A stretch of DNA of 64,000 nucleotides, taken from assembly GCF_009184865.1 (NCBI RefSeq), contig NZ_CP045096.1:1922001-1986000 (forward strand), written 5' to 3'. Made by a program: the position numbers and the translations under genes. The notes beneath the pieces are model-generated. The model made no database searches. It saw only the letters and a list, made by a program, of their open reading frames with translations, and was not told where the DNA came from. This document shows, piece after piece, positions 32,905-40,430 of the stretch; the first letter of the stretch is position 1, and each line of letters opens with the position of its first letter. This DNA comes from Streptomyces phaeolivaceus. Its GTDB lineage: Bacteria; Actinomycetota; Actinomycetes; Streptomycetales; Streptomycetaceae.

Positions 32905-34967
32905 GTGTTCCGTTTCCGTTCACGGCCGTCGTCGGCCAGGACGATCTGCGGCTGGCGCTGCTGCTGAACGCGGTGTCGCCGGCGGTCGGCGGTGTGCTCG
33001 TACGAGGCGAGAAGGGCACCGCCAAGAGCACCGCCGTGCGGGCGCTCGCGGCGCTGCTGCCGGAGGTGGAGGTCGTCGTCGGGTGCCGGTTCTCCTGTGA
33101 TCCGCTGAAGCCGGACCCCGCGTGCCCCGACGGGCCGCACGAGCCGGCGTTCGAGACACGGCCGTCGCGCATGGTCGAGCTGCCGGTCGGCGCCTCCGAG
33201 GACCGGCTCGTCGGCGCCCTCGACATCGAGCGGGCGCTCTCCGAGGGCGTGAAGGCGTTCGAGCCGGGCCTGCTCGCGGACGCGCACCGGGGCATCCTCT
33301 ACGTCGACGAGGTCAACCTCCTCCACGACCACCTCGTCGACCTGCTGCTGGACGCGGCGGCGATGGGCGCCTCGTACGTGGAGCGCGAGGGCGTCTCCGT
33401 ACGGCATGCCGCGCGGTTCCTGCTGGTCGGGACGATGAACCCGGAGGAGGGCGAGCTGCGGCCCCAACTCCTCGACCGGTTCGGGCTGACCGTGGAGGTC
33501 GCGGCCTCGCGGGAGCCGGAGCGGCGGGTGGAGGTCGTGCGGCGGCGGCTCGCCCACGACGACGATCCGGCGGCTTTCACGGCCCGTTGGGCGGACGAGG
33601 AGGCCGACGTACGGCAACGGATCGTCTCGGCACGGGAGTTGCTGCCGTCCGTGGTGCTGGGCGACGGGGCGCTGTTGCAGATCGCGGCGACCTGCGCGGC
33701 CTTCGAGGTGGACGGGATGCGGGCCGACATCGTGATGGCCCGGACCGCCACGGCGCTGGCCGCGTGGGCCGGGCGGACCGAGGTGCTCGCCGAGGATGTG
33801 CGGCAGGCCGCGCTGCTGGCGCTGCCGCACCGGCGGCGGCGGAACCCCTTCGACGCGCCCGGCCTCGACGAGGACAGGCTCGACGAGACGCTGGAGGAGT
33901 TCGCGGAGCCGCCGCGGAACTCCGACGAATCGAACGACTCACCCGACGAGGACCCTGACCCCGACGGGCCCGGTGGTGGTGGGCAGCCGCCCGCTCCCGA
34001 GCCCGAGGGGCCGCAGGGCGGCGACAGCGGCGCGCGGCCGGAGTCCGGGGAGGGTGTGCCGGCGCAGGCGCCCGCCGCCGGGGAGCAGTCGGCCGTACGG
34101 GCCGCCGAGCCGTTCCGTACGAAGGTCTTGAGTGTGCCGGGGCTCGGGGAGGGTGCGGCCGGGCGGCGTTCGCGGGCGCGGACCGAGCACGGGCGTACGA
34201 CCGGGGCGCGCAGGCCGCGCGGCACGCTGACCAAGCTGCATCTGGCGGCGACCGTGCGGGCCGCCGCGCCGCATCAGCGGACGCGGGGGCGGTCGGGGCC
34301 GGGGCTGGTGGTCCGGCGGGACGATCTGCGGCAGGCGACCCGGGAGGGGCGCGAGGGGAACCTCGTGCTGTTCGTGGTCGACGCGTCCGGGTCGATGGCG
34401 GCGCGGCAGCGGATGAGCGCGGTGAAGGGTGCCGTGCTGTCGTTGCTGCTCGACGCCTATCAGCGGCGGGACAAGGTGGGGCTGGTGACCTTCCGGGGGT
34501 CGGCCGCCGAGGTGGCGCTGCCGCCGACCTCGTCCGTGGACGCGGCGGCGGCCCGGCTGGAGTCGTTGCCGACGGGCGGGCGGACGCCGCTCGCGGCCGG
34601 GCTGCTGAAGGCGCACGACGTGCTGCGGGTGGAGCGGCTGCGGGACCCCGCGCGCCGGCCGCTGGTCGTCGTGGTGACCGACGGCCGGGCGACCGGCGGG
34701 CCGGAGCCCGTGGCGCTGGCCGGGCGTGCGGCGCGGCTGTTCGCGGCCGAGGGCCACGCCTCCGTGGTCGTGGACTGCGAGTCGGGCCATGTCCGGCTGG
34801 GGCTCGCCGGGCAGCTCGCGGGTGAACTGGGCGGTACGGCGGTGACGTTGGACGAGCTGCGGGCGGACTCCATCGCCGGGCTGGTACGGGATGTGCAGGG
34901 TACGCAGGGTACGCAGGGTACGCAGGGTACGCAGGGACCGCAGGGGACTTCGAGGAGGGTGGCGTAG
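32901..34967 (+). CDS. Putative cobaltochelatase subunit, fused ChlI-ChlD type
   Basis: 688 aa. The AAA+ domain (about 1-310) has Walker A GEKGTAKST (about 37-45), Walker B ILYVDEVNLL (about 133-142) and sensor region VGTMNPEEGELRPQLLDRFGL, as in magnesium chelatase ChlI. A Pro/acidic linker (about 340-410) leads to a von Willebrand A domain with MIDAS DASGSMAAR (about 495-503) and TDGRA. By family it works with CobN to insert cobalt into hydrogenobyrinic diamide. The C-terminal tail is five Gly-Thr-Gln-type repeats from a 9-bp DNA repeat. Start GTG 32901. Confidence 0.88.
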   Translation: MSVPFPFTAVVGQDDLRLALLLNAVSPAVGGVLVRGEKGTAKSTAVRALAALLPEVEVVVGCRFSCDPLKPDPACPDGPHEPAFETRPSRMVELPVGASEDRLVGALDIERALSEGVKAFEPGLLADAHRGILYVDEVNLLHDHLVDLLLDAAAMGASYVEREGVSVRHAARFLLVGTMNPEEGELRPQLLDRFGLTVEVAASREPERRVEVVRRRLAHDDDPAAFTARWADEEADVRQRIVSARELLPSVVLGDGALLQIAATCAAFEVDGMRADIVMARTATALAAWAGRTEVLAEDVRQAALLALPHRRRRNPFDAPGLDEDRLDETLEEFAEPPRNSDESNDSPDEDPDPDGPGGGGQPPAPEPEGPQGGDSGARPESGEGVPAQAPAAGEQSAVRAAEPFRTKVLSVPGLGEGAAGRRSRARTEHGRTTGARRPRGTLTKLHLAATVRAAAPHQRTRGRSGPGLVVRRDDLRQATREGREGNLVLFVVDASGSMAARQRMSAVKGAVLSLLLDAYQRRDKVGLVTFRGSAAEVALPPTSSVDAAAARLESLPTGGRTPLAAGLLKAHDVLRVERLRDPARRPLVVVVTDGRATGGPEPVALAGRAARLFAAEGHASVVVDCESGHVRLGLAGQLAGELGGTAVTLDELRADSIAGLVRDVQGTQGTQGTQGTQGPQGTSRRVA
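34896..34940. repeat. Five 9-bp tandem repeats at the 3' end of the chelatase gene
   Basis: CAGGGTACG occurs four times in a row (34896-34931), then CAGGGACCG (34932-34940). In frame, they encode a Gly-Thr-Gln-rich tail immediately before the stop at 34965. Confidence 0.9.
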
Positions 34968-35579
34968 ATGCCGCAGGGGCAGCCGAGTGTCGTACCGGAC
35001 GACGGGCTGACGACACGTCAGCGACGCAACCGTCCGCTGGTGTTCGTGCACACGGGCATCGGGAAGGGAAAGTCGACCGCCGCGTTCGGGCTCGCGCTGC
35101 GGGCCTGGAACCAGGGGTGGCCGATCGGGGTGTTCCAGTTCGTGAAGTCGGCGAAGTGGAAGGTCGGCGAGGAGAACGCGCTGCGGGTCCTCGGGGCGTC
35201 CGGTGAGGGCGGGTCCGTCGACTGGCACAAGATGGGCGAGGGCTGGTCGTGGGTGCAGCGCGACGTCGTGCAGGGCGACAACTCGGCCAACGAGGACAAG
35301 GCCCGGGAGGGCTGGGAGCAGGTCAAGCGGGACCTGGCGGCCGAGACGTACAAGCTGTATGTGCTGGACGAGTTCGCGTACCCGCTGCACTGGGGGTGGA
35401 TCGACACCGACGAGGTGATCGAGGTGCTGCGGGACCGGCCGGGGACGCAGCATGTCGTCATCACCGGGCGGAACGCGCCGGAGAAGCTGGTGGACTTCGC
35501 GGACCTGGTGACGGACATGTCGAAGGTGAAGCACCCCATGGACGCGGGCCAGAAGGGCCAGCGGGGCATCGAGTGGTGA
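34968..35579 (+). CDS. cobO: Corrinoid adenosyltransferase CobO
   Basis: 203 aa. Transfers the adenosyl group of ATP to cobalt of the reduced corrinoid. P-loop VHTGIGKGKSTAAFGLALRA (about 28-46), VGVFQFVK-like strand (IGVFQFVKSAKWKVGEE), EGWSWVQRD and the Walker B-like LYVLDEFAYPL are diagnostic. ATG 34968 directly follows the chelatase stop, with no gap. CobO uses cob(I)yrinic acid a,c-diamide and also salvaged corrinoids. Confidence 0.94.
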   Translation: MPQGQPSVVPDDGLTTRQRRNRPLVFVHTGIGKGKSTAAFGLALRAWNQGWPIGVFQFVKSAKWKVGEENALRVLGASGEGGSVDWHKMGEGWSWVQRDVVQGDNSANEDKAREGWEQVKRDLAAETYKLYVLDEFAYPLHWGWIDTDEVIEVLRDRPGTQHVVITGRNAPEKLVDFADLVTDMSKVKHPMDAGQKGQRGIEW

Positions 35580-35589
35580 CGACGACACC

Positions 35590-36993
35590 ATGACCCCTTC
35601 CTCCGCTTCCTCCGCTTCCTCCGCCCCCTCCGCCTCCCTTCTTCTGCCGTCCGTGCCCCGGCTGGTGATCGCCGCGCCCTCCTCGCGCAGCGGCAAGACC
35701 ACCGTGGCGACGGGGCTGATGGCCGCGCTCACCGAGCGGGGGCTCGCCGTGTCCCCGCACAAGGTGGGGCCCGACTACATCGATCCCGGATATCACGCGC
35801 TCGCCAGCGGGCGGGTGGGGCGGAACCTCGACGCGTATCTGTGCGGGCCGGAGCTGGTCGCGCCGCTGTTCGCGCACGGCGCGCGCGGGTGTGACATCGC
35901 CGTGGTCGAGGGGGTGATGGGGCTGTACGACGGGGCCTCGGGGCAGGGCGAGCTGGCGTCGACCGCGCATGTGGCGAAGCTGCTGCGGGCGCCGGTGGTG
36001 CTGGTGGTGGACGCCTCGTCGCAGTCGCGGTCGGTGGCGGCGCTGGTGCACGGGTTCGCGTCCTGGGACCCCGAGGTGCGGATGGGGGGCGTGATCCTCA
36101 ACAAGGTCGCCTCCGACCGGCACGAGGAACTGCTGCGGGACGCCCTGGAGTCGACCGGGGTGCCCGTGCTGGGGGTGCTGCGGCGGGCGCCGCAGGTGGA
36201 CACGCCGTCCCGGCATCTGGGGCTGGTGCCGGTCGCCGAGCGGCAGAGCGCGGCGCTGGAGGCCGTGGCGGCGATGGCCGCGCAGGTGCGTGCGGGGTGC
36301 GATCTGGAGGCGCTGGTCGCGCTGGCCAGGACCGCCGGGCCGCTGTCGGGTACGGCGTGGGAACCGCCCGTGGTCGCCGCGCCGGGGCGGCGGGAGGTGG
36401 TCGCCGTGGCCGGTGGGCCCGCGTTCACCTTCTCCTATGCGGAGCACGCCGAGCTGCTGACCGCCGCCGGTGCCGAGGTCGTCGTCTTCGATCCGCTGCG
36501 GGACGAGCAACTGCCGGACGGGACGGGCGGGTTGGTGATCGGTGGCGGGTTCCCGGAGATGTACGCCGCCGAGCTGTCCGCCAACGAGCCGCTGCGCAAG
36601 GCGGTCGCCGAGCTGGCGTTCGGCGGGGCGCCGGTGGCCGCCGAGTGCGCCGGGCTGCTCTATCTGTGCGGGGAGCTGGACGGGCGGCCCATGTGCGGGG
36701 TGCTCGACGCGACGGCCCGGATGGACGAGCGGCTGACCCTCGGCTACCGGGACGCGGTGGCCGTCACCGACAGCGCGCTGGCGCCGGCCGGGACCCGGAT
36801 GCGGGCGCACGAGTTCCATCGCACGGTCGTCGAGCCCGGCGCCGGGGCCGCTCCCGCCTGGGGGATACGGACACCTCCCGCACGGGTCGAGGGGTTCGTG
36901 CGGCAAGGGGTGCACGCGAGCTATCTGCATACGCACTGGGCCGCGGAGCCCTCGGTCGCGCGGCGGTTCGTGGAGAGATGCCGGACGTCATGA
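35590..36993 (+). CDS. cobB: Cobyrinic acid a,c-diamide synthase CobB/CbiA type
   Basis: 467 aa. ATP- and glutamine-dependent amidation of carboxyls a and c of the corrin ring. N-terminal P-loop LVIAAPSSRSGKTTVATGL (about 25-43), KVGPDYIDPGYHALASGR, and C-terminal amidotransferase domain with Cys in AECAGLLYLCG (about 352) and His in HASYLHTHWA. The first ~18 residues are a Ser/Ala-rich tail from a 9-bp DNA repeat (35599-35634). ATG 35590 follows cobO by 10 bp. Confidence 0.93.
   Translation: MTPSSASSASSAPSASLLLPSVPRLVIAAPSSRSGKTTVATGLMAALTERGLAVSPHKVGPDYIDPGYHALASGRVGRNLDAYLCGPELVAPLFAHGARGCDIAVVEGVMGLYDGASGQGELASTAHVAKLLRAPVVLVVDASSQSRSVAALVHGFASWDPEVRMGGVILNKVASDRHEELLRDALESTGVPVLGVLRRAPQVDTPSRHLGLVPVAERQSAALEAVAAMAAQVRAGCDLEALVALARTAGPLSGTAWEPPVVAAPGRREVVAVAGGPAFTFSYAEHAELLTAAGAEVVVFDPLRDEQLPDGTGGLVIGGGFPEMYAAELSANEPLRKAVAELAFGGAPVAAECAGLLYLCGELDGRPMCGVLDATARMDERLTLGYRDAVAVTDSALAPAGTRMRAHEFHRTVVEPGAGAAPAWGIRTPPARVEGFVRQGVHASYLHTHWAAEPSVARRFVERCRTS
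35599..35634. repeat. Four 9-bp tandem repeats at the 5' end of cobB
   Basis: TCCTCCGCT units (35599-35607, 35608-35616, 35617-35625 with one change, 35626-35634 with two) encode the Ser/Ala-rich N-terminal tail of CobB. Confidence 0.85.
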
Positions 36994-37028
36994 GCGTGCC
37001 CGGCAGGTCCGTCCTCCCGCCGGGTGCC

Positions 37029-37757
37029 TCATTCCGCCACCCCCACCACCAGCCAGATGAAGGCCGCCCCGGCGATCGTGCACAGCAGGGTGGAGCGGGC
37101 CGGGTGTTCGTGGTGGGCCTCGGGGAGGATCTCGGCGGCGGCGAGATAGAGCAGCGCGCCGCCGAAGAAGCCGAGGTAGCAGCCGAGGGGGCCCTCCGGG
37201 ATCGTGAACAGCAGGGTGGAGGCGGCTCCCACCACCGGGGCCGCAGCGTCCGCGAACAGCATCGCGAGCGCGCGGCGGCGGGCGTTGCCGTACAGGCTCG
37301 TGAGGGTGTACGTGTTGAAGCCGTCCGCGAAGTCATGGGCGATCACCGCGAGCGCGACGGCGATGCCCATGCCCTCGCCGATCTGGAAGGCCGCGCCGAT
37401 GGCGACGCCGTCCATGGCGCTGTGTCCGACCATCGCGGCGGCGGCCGTCAGGCCCACCTGGGGCGTACGGCCGTTGTGCTCCTCCGCGCCGTGCGCGGCC
37501 TGCCGTGCGGCGAGCAGGCGTTCCACCATGTGCGCCAGCAGGAAGCCGGCGACGAACAGCAGCAGGGCGGCGGGGACGCCGAAGACCTCGTCGCCCGCGG
37601 CCTCCAGGGCCTCGGGGAGCAGGTCGAGGCCGACGACGCCGAGCATCAGGCCGCCGGCCAGGCCCAGGACGAGGTGGCGGCGGTCCGTGACGCGTTGGGC
37701 CGTCCAGCCGCCGAGGAGGGTCATCAGGAATGCGCCGAGTGCCACGAAGACCGCCAT
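37029..37757 (-). CDS. ZIP-family divalent metal transporter
   Basis: 242 aa, eight helices. The metal-binding helices IV and V read GHSAMDGVAIGAAF and IAHDFADGFNTYTL, giving the His/Asp/Glu-type ligands of ZIP proteins, followed by AAEILPEAHHEHP. The ligand set in helix IV (HSAMDG) and helix V (HDFADG) is typical of the bacterial GufA-like branch. It lies opposed between cobB and cobE, so cobalt import for corrin synthesis is an attractive but unproven role; zinc, iron or manganese are equally possible. Confidence 0.85.
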   Translation of the reverse strand: MAVFVALGAFLMTLLGGWTAQRVTDRRHLVLGLAGGLMLGVVGLDLLPEALEAAGDEVFGVPAALLLFVAGFLLAHMVERLLAARQAAHGAEEHNGRTPQVGLTAAAAMVGHSAMDGVAIGAAFQIGEGMGIAVALAVIAHDFADGFNTYTLTSLYGNARRRALAMLFADAAAPVVGAASTLLFTIPEGPLGCYLGFFGGALLYLAAAEILPEAHHEHPARSTLLCTIAGAAFIWLVVGVAE

Positions 37758-37834
37758 GGCTCTTTGCTACCGGATGAGGTGGGCCTCTTGGTTGCGGCGC
37801 CCCGGGGTGGTGTGGAGCGGGTGGGTCGGATTTC

Positions 37835-37918
37835 GGGTGCGGGTTCGTGGGGGCTTGTCGCGCCCACGCGGCGGAGCCGCACATGTCACCGCCCCGCGCC
37901 CCCAGGAAGGGGGCGCGG
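37835..37918. repeat. GC-rich palindromic intergenic element (copy C) abutting cobE
   Basis: Begins GTGCGGGTTCGTGGGGGCTT, runs through TGTCGCGCCCACGCGGCGGA and ends with the hairpin at 37894-37918. It resembles the copy at 11735-11815 nearly throughout, and forms the entire visible 5' leader of cobE. Confidence 0.75.
37894..37918 (+). promoter_or_regulatory. Perfect hairpin containing the cobE ribosome binding site
   Basis: CCGCGCCCCC (37894-37903) pairs perfectly with GGGGGCGCGG (37909-37918) over the loop AGGAA; the cobE GTG starts at 37921, two bases after the stem. The only Shine-Dalgarno-like sequence (AGGAAGGGG) is in the loop and right arm, so folding should limit translation. Confidence 0.65.
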
Positions 37919-37920
37919 CT

Positions 37921-38328
37921 GTGGCTGACCGGCGGATCGACTCGCTCGTGGTGGGTGTGGGGGCCGCCATCGGTGTGTCGGTGGTGGAGGTTCTCGGGCT
38001 GGTGGAATCGGCGCTGCGGGAGGCCGGGGTCTCCCGCGGGGACGTTTCCGTGCTGGCCACCGTGGATGCCAGAGCGGGCGAACCCGGCCTCGTTCAGGCC
38101 GCCGAGCGGCTCGGGGTGCCTCTGGTGTCCTACCCCGCCGAGGAGTTGGCGGCCGTTGCGGTACCGAATCCCTCCGGGACGGCGCTGGCCGCTGTCGGTA
38201 CCGCGTCCGTCGCGGAGGCCGCCGCGCTCGTGGGTGGGGGTGAACTGCTCGTGCCGAAGCGGAAGTCGGAGCCGGTGGACGGGCGGGCGGGGAGGGTGAC
38301 GTGTGCGGTCGCACGGCGACCGGCATGA
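37921..38328 (+). CDS. cobE: CobE / CbiG C-terminal domain protein
   Basis: 135 aa, a single CbiG_C domain: VVGVGAAIGVSVVEVLGLVE (about 8-27), VLATVDARAGEPGLVQAAERLGVPLVSY-type core split over about 45-73, PSGTALAAVGTASVAEAAAL and LLVPKRKSEPV. In aerobic pathways CobE assists around the precorrin methylation steps; in CbiG it is the lactone-opening half. GTG 37921 fits the family length. Translation start is next to a strong hairpin. Confidence 0.88.
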   Translation: MADRRIDSLVVGVGAAIGVSVVEVLGLVESALREAGVSRGDVSVLATVDARAGEPGLVQAAERLGVPLVSYPAEELAAVAVPNPSGTALAAVGTASVAEAAALVGGGELLVPKRKSEPVDGRAGRVTCAVARRPA

Positions 38329-38383
38329 TGATCGTCAAGAGACCGTAGCCCCCAGCGCAGCCCGAGCCCCAGCACCAGCACCC

Positions 38384-38412
38384 CTTCGCCTTCGCCTTCG
38401 CCTTCGCCTTCG
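38384..38412. repeat. CTTCGC hexanucleotide repeat before cbiX
   Basis: Four copies of CTTCGC plus a partial one (CTTCG) lie just upstream of the GAGGAG ribosome binding site for cbiX. Variable repeat number would change spacing in the leader only. Confidence 0.9.
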
Positions 38413-38422
38413 AGGAGACATC

Positions 38423-39313
38423 GTGATCACCCCGCCGCCCGCCCTGCTCATCGCCGGTCATGGCTCCCGGGACGACGCCGGGGCCGAGGGCTTCCGCGAC
38501 TTACTGCGTGAGCTGGGGCGCCGTCACCCCGAACTGCGTGTCGGGGGCGGCTTCGCCGAGCCGTTCCGGCCGGGGCTGGGGGAGGCCGTGGCCGAGTTGG
38601 TGGAGCGGGGGGTGCGGCGGTTCGTCGTGGTCCCGTTGGCGTGGGAGCCCGCCGGGCGCGCGGAGGCGGACGTCGCGGCGGCGCTGGCCCAGGTGCGGGA
38701 GCGGCACCCGGAGGTGTCGTACGGCCTCGGCCGTCCCCCGGGGCCGCGCCCCGCGCTGCTGGATCTGCTGGAGCGGCGGGTGGAGGAGGCGCTCGGGTCG
38801 GCCTCGCCGCGTACGCCGGGTGACCGGGCCGATGTGACCGTGCTGCTCGTGGGGCACGGGTCCCTCGACCCCGAGGCCAACGCCGAGGTGCACCGGGCGG
38901 CCCGGCTGTTGTGGGAGGGGCGCGGGTACGGGGGTGTGGAGCCGGCGTTCGTGTCGTCGGCGGCGCCGGATGTGCCGAGCGGTCTCGACCGGTGTGTGCG
39001 GCTGGGCGCGCGGCGGATCGTCGTCCTGCCGTACTTCCCGCTCGGCGGCGTACCGGCGGACCGGGTGCGGCAGCAGACCGAGGGTTGGGCTGCCGCTCGT
39101 CCGGAGATCGGGGTACGGTCGGCCGATGTCGTCGGACCGGAGCCGGAGCTGCTCGATCTGATCGTGGAGCGGTACCGGGAGGCGCTGGAGGGCGGCCCGC
39201 GCATGAACCGCGTCGCAGGGCTGCCGCGGCAGCCGCAGGGCCGTCCGGACGACGACGGACAGCACGGTCACGATCATCACCATTGGGGACACAAGCACTC
39301 CCATGCACACTGA
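38423..39313 (+). CDS. cbiX: Sirohydrochlorin cobaltochelatase-like protein CbiX
   Basis: 296 aa with two CbiX-like halves: LLIAGHGSRDDAGAEGFRDLL (about 6-26) and VTVLLVGHGSLDPEANAEVHRAARLL (about 137-162), each with the metal-binding His in GHGS, as in long-form CbiX. PYFPLGGVPADRVRQQ is the conserved second-half motif. The C-terminus is His-rich (GQHGHDHHHWGHKHSHAH), a likely cobalt/nickel store. GTG 38423 follows GAGGAG by seven bases. Its last bases overlap the cobC start. Confidence 0.9.
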   Translation: MITPPPALLIAGHGSRDDAGAEGFRDLLRELGRRHPELRVGGGFAEPFRPGLGEAVAELVERGVRRFVVVPLAWEPAGRAEADVAAALAQVRERHPEVSYGLGRPPGPRPALLDLLERRVEEALGSASPRTPGDRADVTVLLVGHGSLDPEANAEVHRAARLLWEGRGYGGVEPAFVSSAAPDVPSGLDRCVRLGARRIVVLPYFPLGGVPADRVRQQTEGWAAARPEIGVRSADVVGPEPELLDLIVERYREALEGGPRMNRVAGLPRQPQGRPDDDGQHGHDHHHWGHKHSHAH

Positions 39314-40430
39314 ATCCGGCTCCGGGAGCAAGCACGGCCTGCGGCACGCGGGTCAGGATCCGCGACGGCACGACGACGCGGCGCACGATCTGCGGCATCA
39401 CGGTGACGCCGAGGTGCGGGACGGCGGGGCGGGGCTCATCGACCTCGCCGTGAACGTCCGGACCGGCACACCGCCCGCCTGGCTGCGGGAGCGGATCGCC
39501 GGGTCACTGACCGGGCTGGCCGCTTACCCCGACGGGCGGGCCGCGCGGGCGGCGGTGGCGGCCCGGCACGGGCTGCCGGTGGACCGGGTGCTGCTGACGG
39601 CGGGCGCCGCCGAGGCGTTCGTGCTGCTCGCGCGGGCCCTGAAGGTGCGGCGGCCGGTGGTCGTGCACCCGCAGTTCACGGAACCGGAGGCCGCGCTGCG
39701 GGACGCCGGGCACACCGTGGACCGGGTACTGCTGCGGGAGGCGGACGGCTTCCGGCTGGATGCGGCGGCCGTGCCGGAGGACGCGGACCTCGTCGTCGTC
39801 GGCAATCCGACCAACCCGACGTCGATGCTGCACCCGGCGGCGTCGATCGCCCGACTGGCGCGGCCGGGGCGGACGTTGGTGGTGGACGAGGCGTTCATGG
39901 ACGCGGTGCCGGGTGAGCGGGAGGCGCTGGCCGGGCGGACGGACGTGCCCGGTCTCGTGGTGCTGCGCAGCCTCACCAAGACATGGGGGCTGGCCGGTCT
40001 GCGGATCGGATACGTCCTCGCCGCGCCCGAGACGACGGCCGGGCTGGAGCGGGCCCAGCCGCTGTGGCCGGTGTCGACGCCCGCGCTGGCGGCGGCCGAG
40101 GCGTGCATGTCGGACCGGGCGCTGGCGGAGGCCGCCGAGGCGGCCGGCCGGATCGCCGCCGACCGGGCCCATCTGGTCGCCGGGCTGCGGGAGTTCGCGC
40201 CCGACGGGCTGTTCGTGGCCGAGCCCGCCGAGGGCCCGTTCGTGCTGATGCGGCTGCCCCGCGCGACCGCCGTACGACGGCATCTGCGCAGCCTCGGTTT
40301 CGCCGTCCGCCGGGGCGACACCTTCCCGGGGCTGGACGAGGAGTGGCTGCGCCTGGCGGTCCGCGACCGGACCACGGTCAACGGGTTCCTCCAGGCACTG
40401 GACCGGGCGATGACGCTGGCGGACCGCTGA
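39303..40430 (+). CDS. cobC: Threonine-phosphate decarboxylase-like CobC (PLP-dependent)
   Basis: 375 aa aspartate-aminotransferase fold. The PLP lysine is in LRSLTKTWGLAGLRIGY (about residue 228). Other motifs are LTAGAAEAFVLLARAL, GNPTNPTSM and VVDEAFMDAVPG. The first ~45 residues are His/Asp-rich (MHTESGSGSKHGLRHAGQ...), extending the metal-rich tail of CbiX, since the two genes overlap by 11 bp. It makes aminopropanol phosphate for the nucleotide loop or acts as the Rv2231c-type homologue. Its 3' end overlaps the next gene tail-to-tail by 53 bp. Confidence 0.88.
   Translation: MHTESGSGSKHGLRHAGQDPRRHDDAAHDLRHHGDAEVRDGGAGLIDLAVNVRTGTPPAWLRERIAGSLTGLAAYPDGRAARAAVAARHGLPVDRVLLTAGAAEAFVLLARALKVRRPVVVHPQFTEPEAALRDAGHTVDRVLLREADGFRLDAAAVPEDADLVVVGNPTNPTSMLHPAASIARLARPGRTLVVDEAFMDAVPGEREALAGRTDVPGLVVLRSLTKTWGLAGLRIGYVLAAPETTAGLERAQPLWPVSTPALAAAEACMSDRALAEAAEAAGRIAADRAHLVAGLREFAPDGLFVAEPAEGPFVLMRLPRATAVRRHLRSLGFAVRRGDTFPGLDEEWLRLAVRDRTTVNGFLQALDRAMTLADR

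Noticed and set aside
36998-37026. Short inverted repeat GCCCGGC...GCCGGG after cobB
   Set aside because: Only about six paired bases and no tract; too weak to call a terminator.
40378-40430. 53-bp overlap of cobC and the DUF2264 gene as a sign of a wrong stop
   Set aside because: Both frames are supported by motifs to near the end, and tail-to-tail overlaps of this size occur in Streptomyces.
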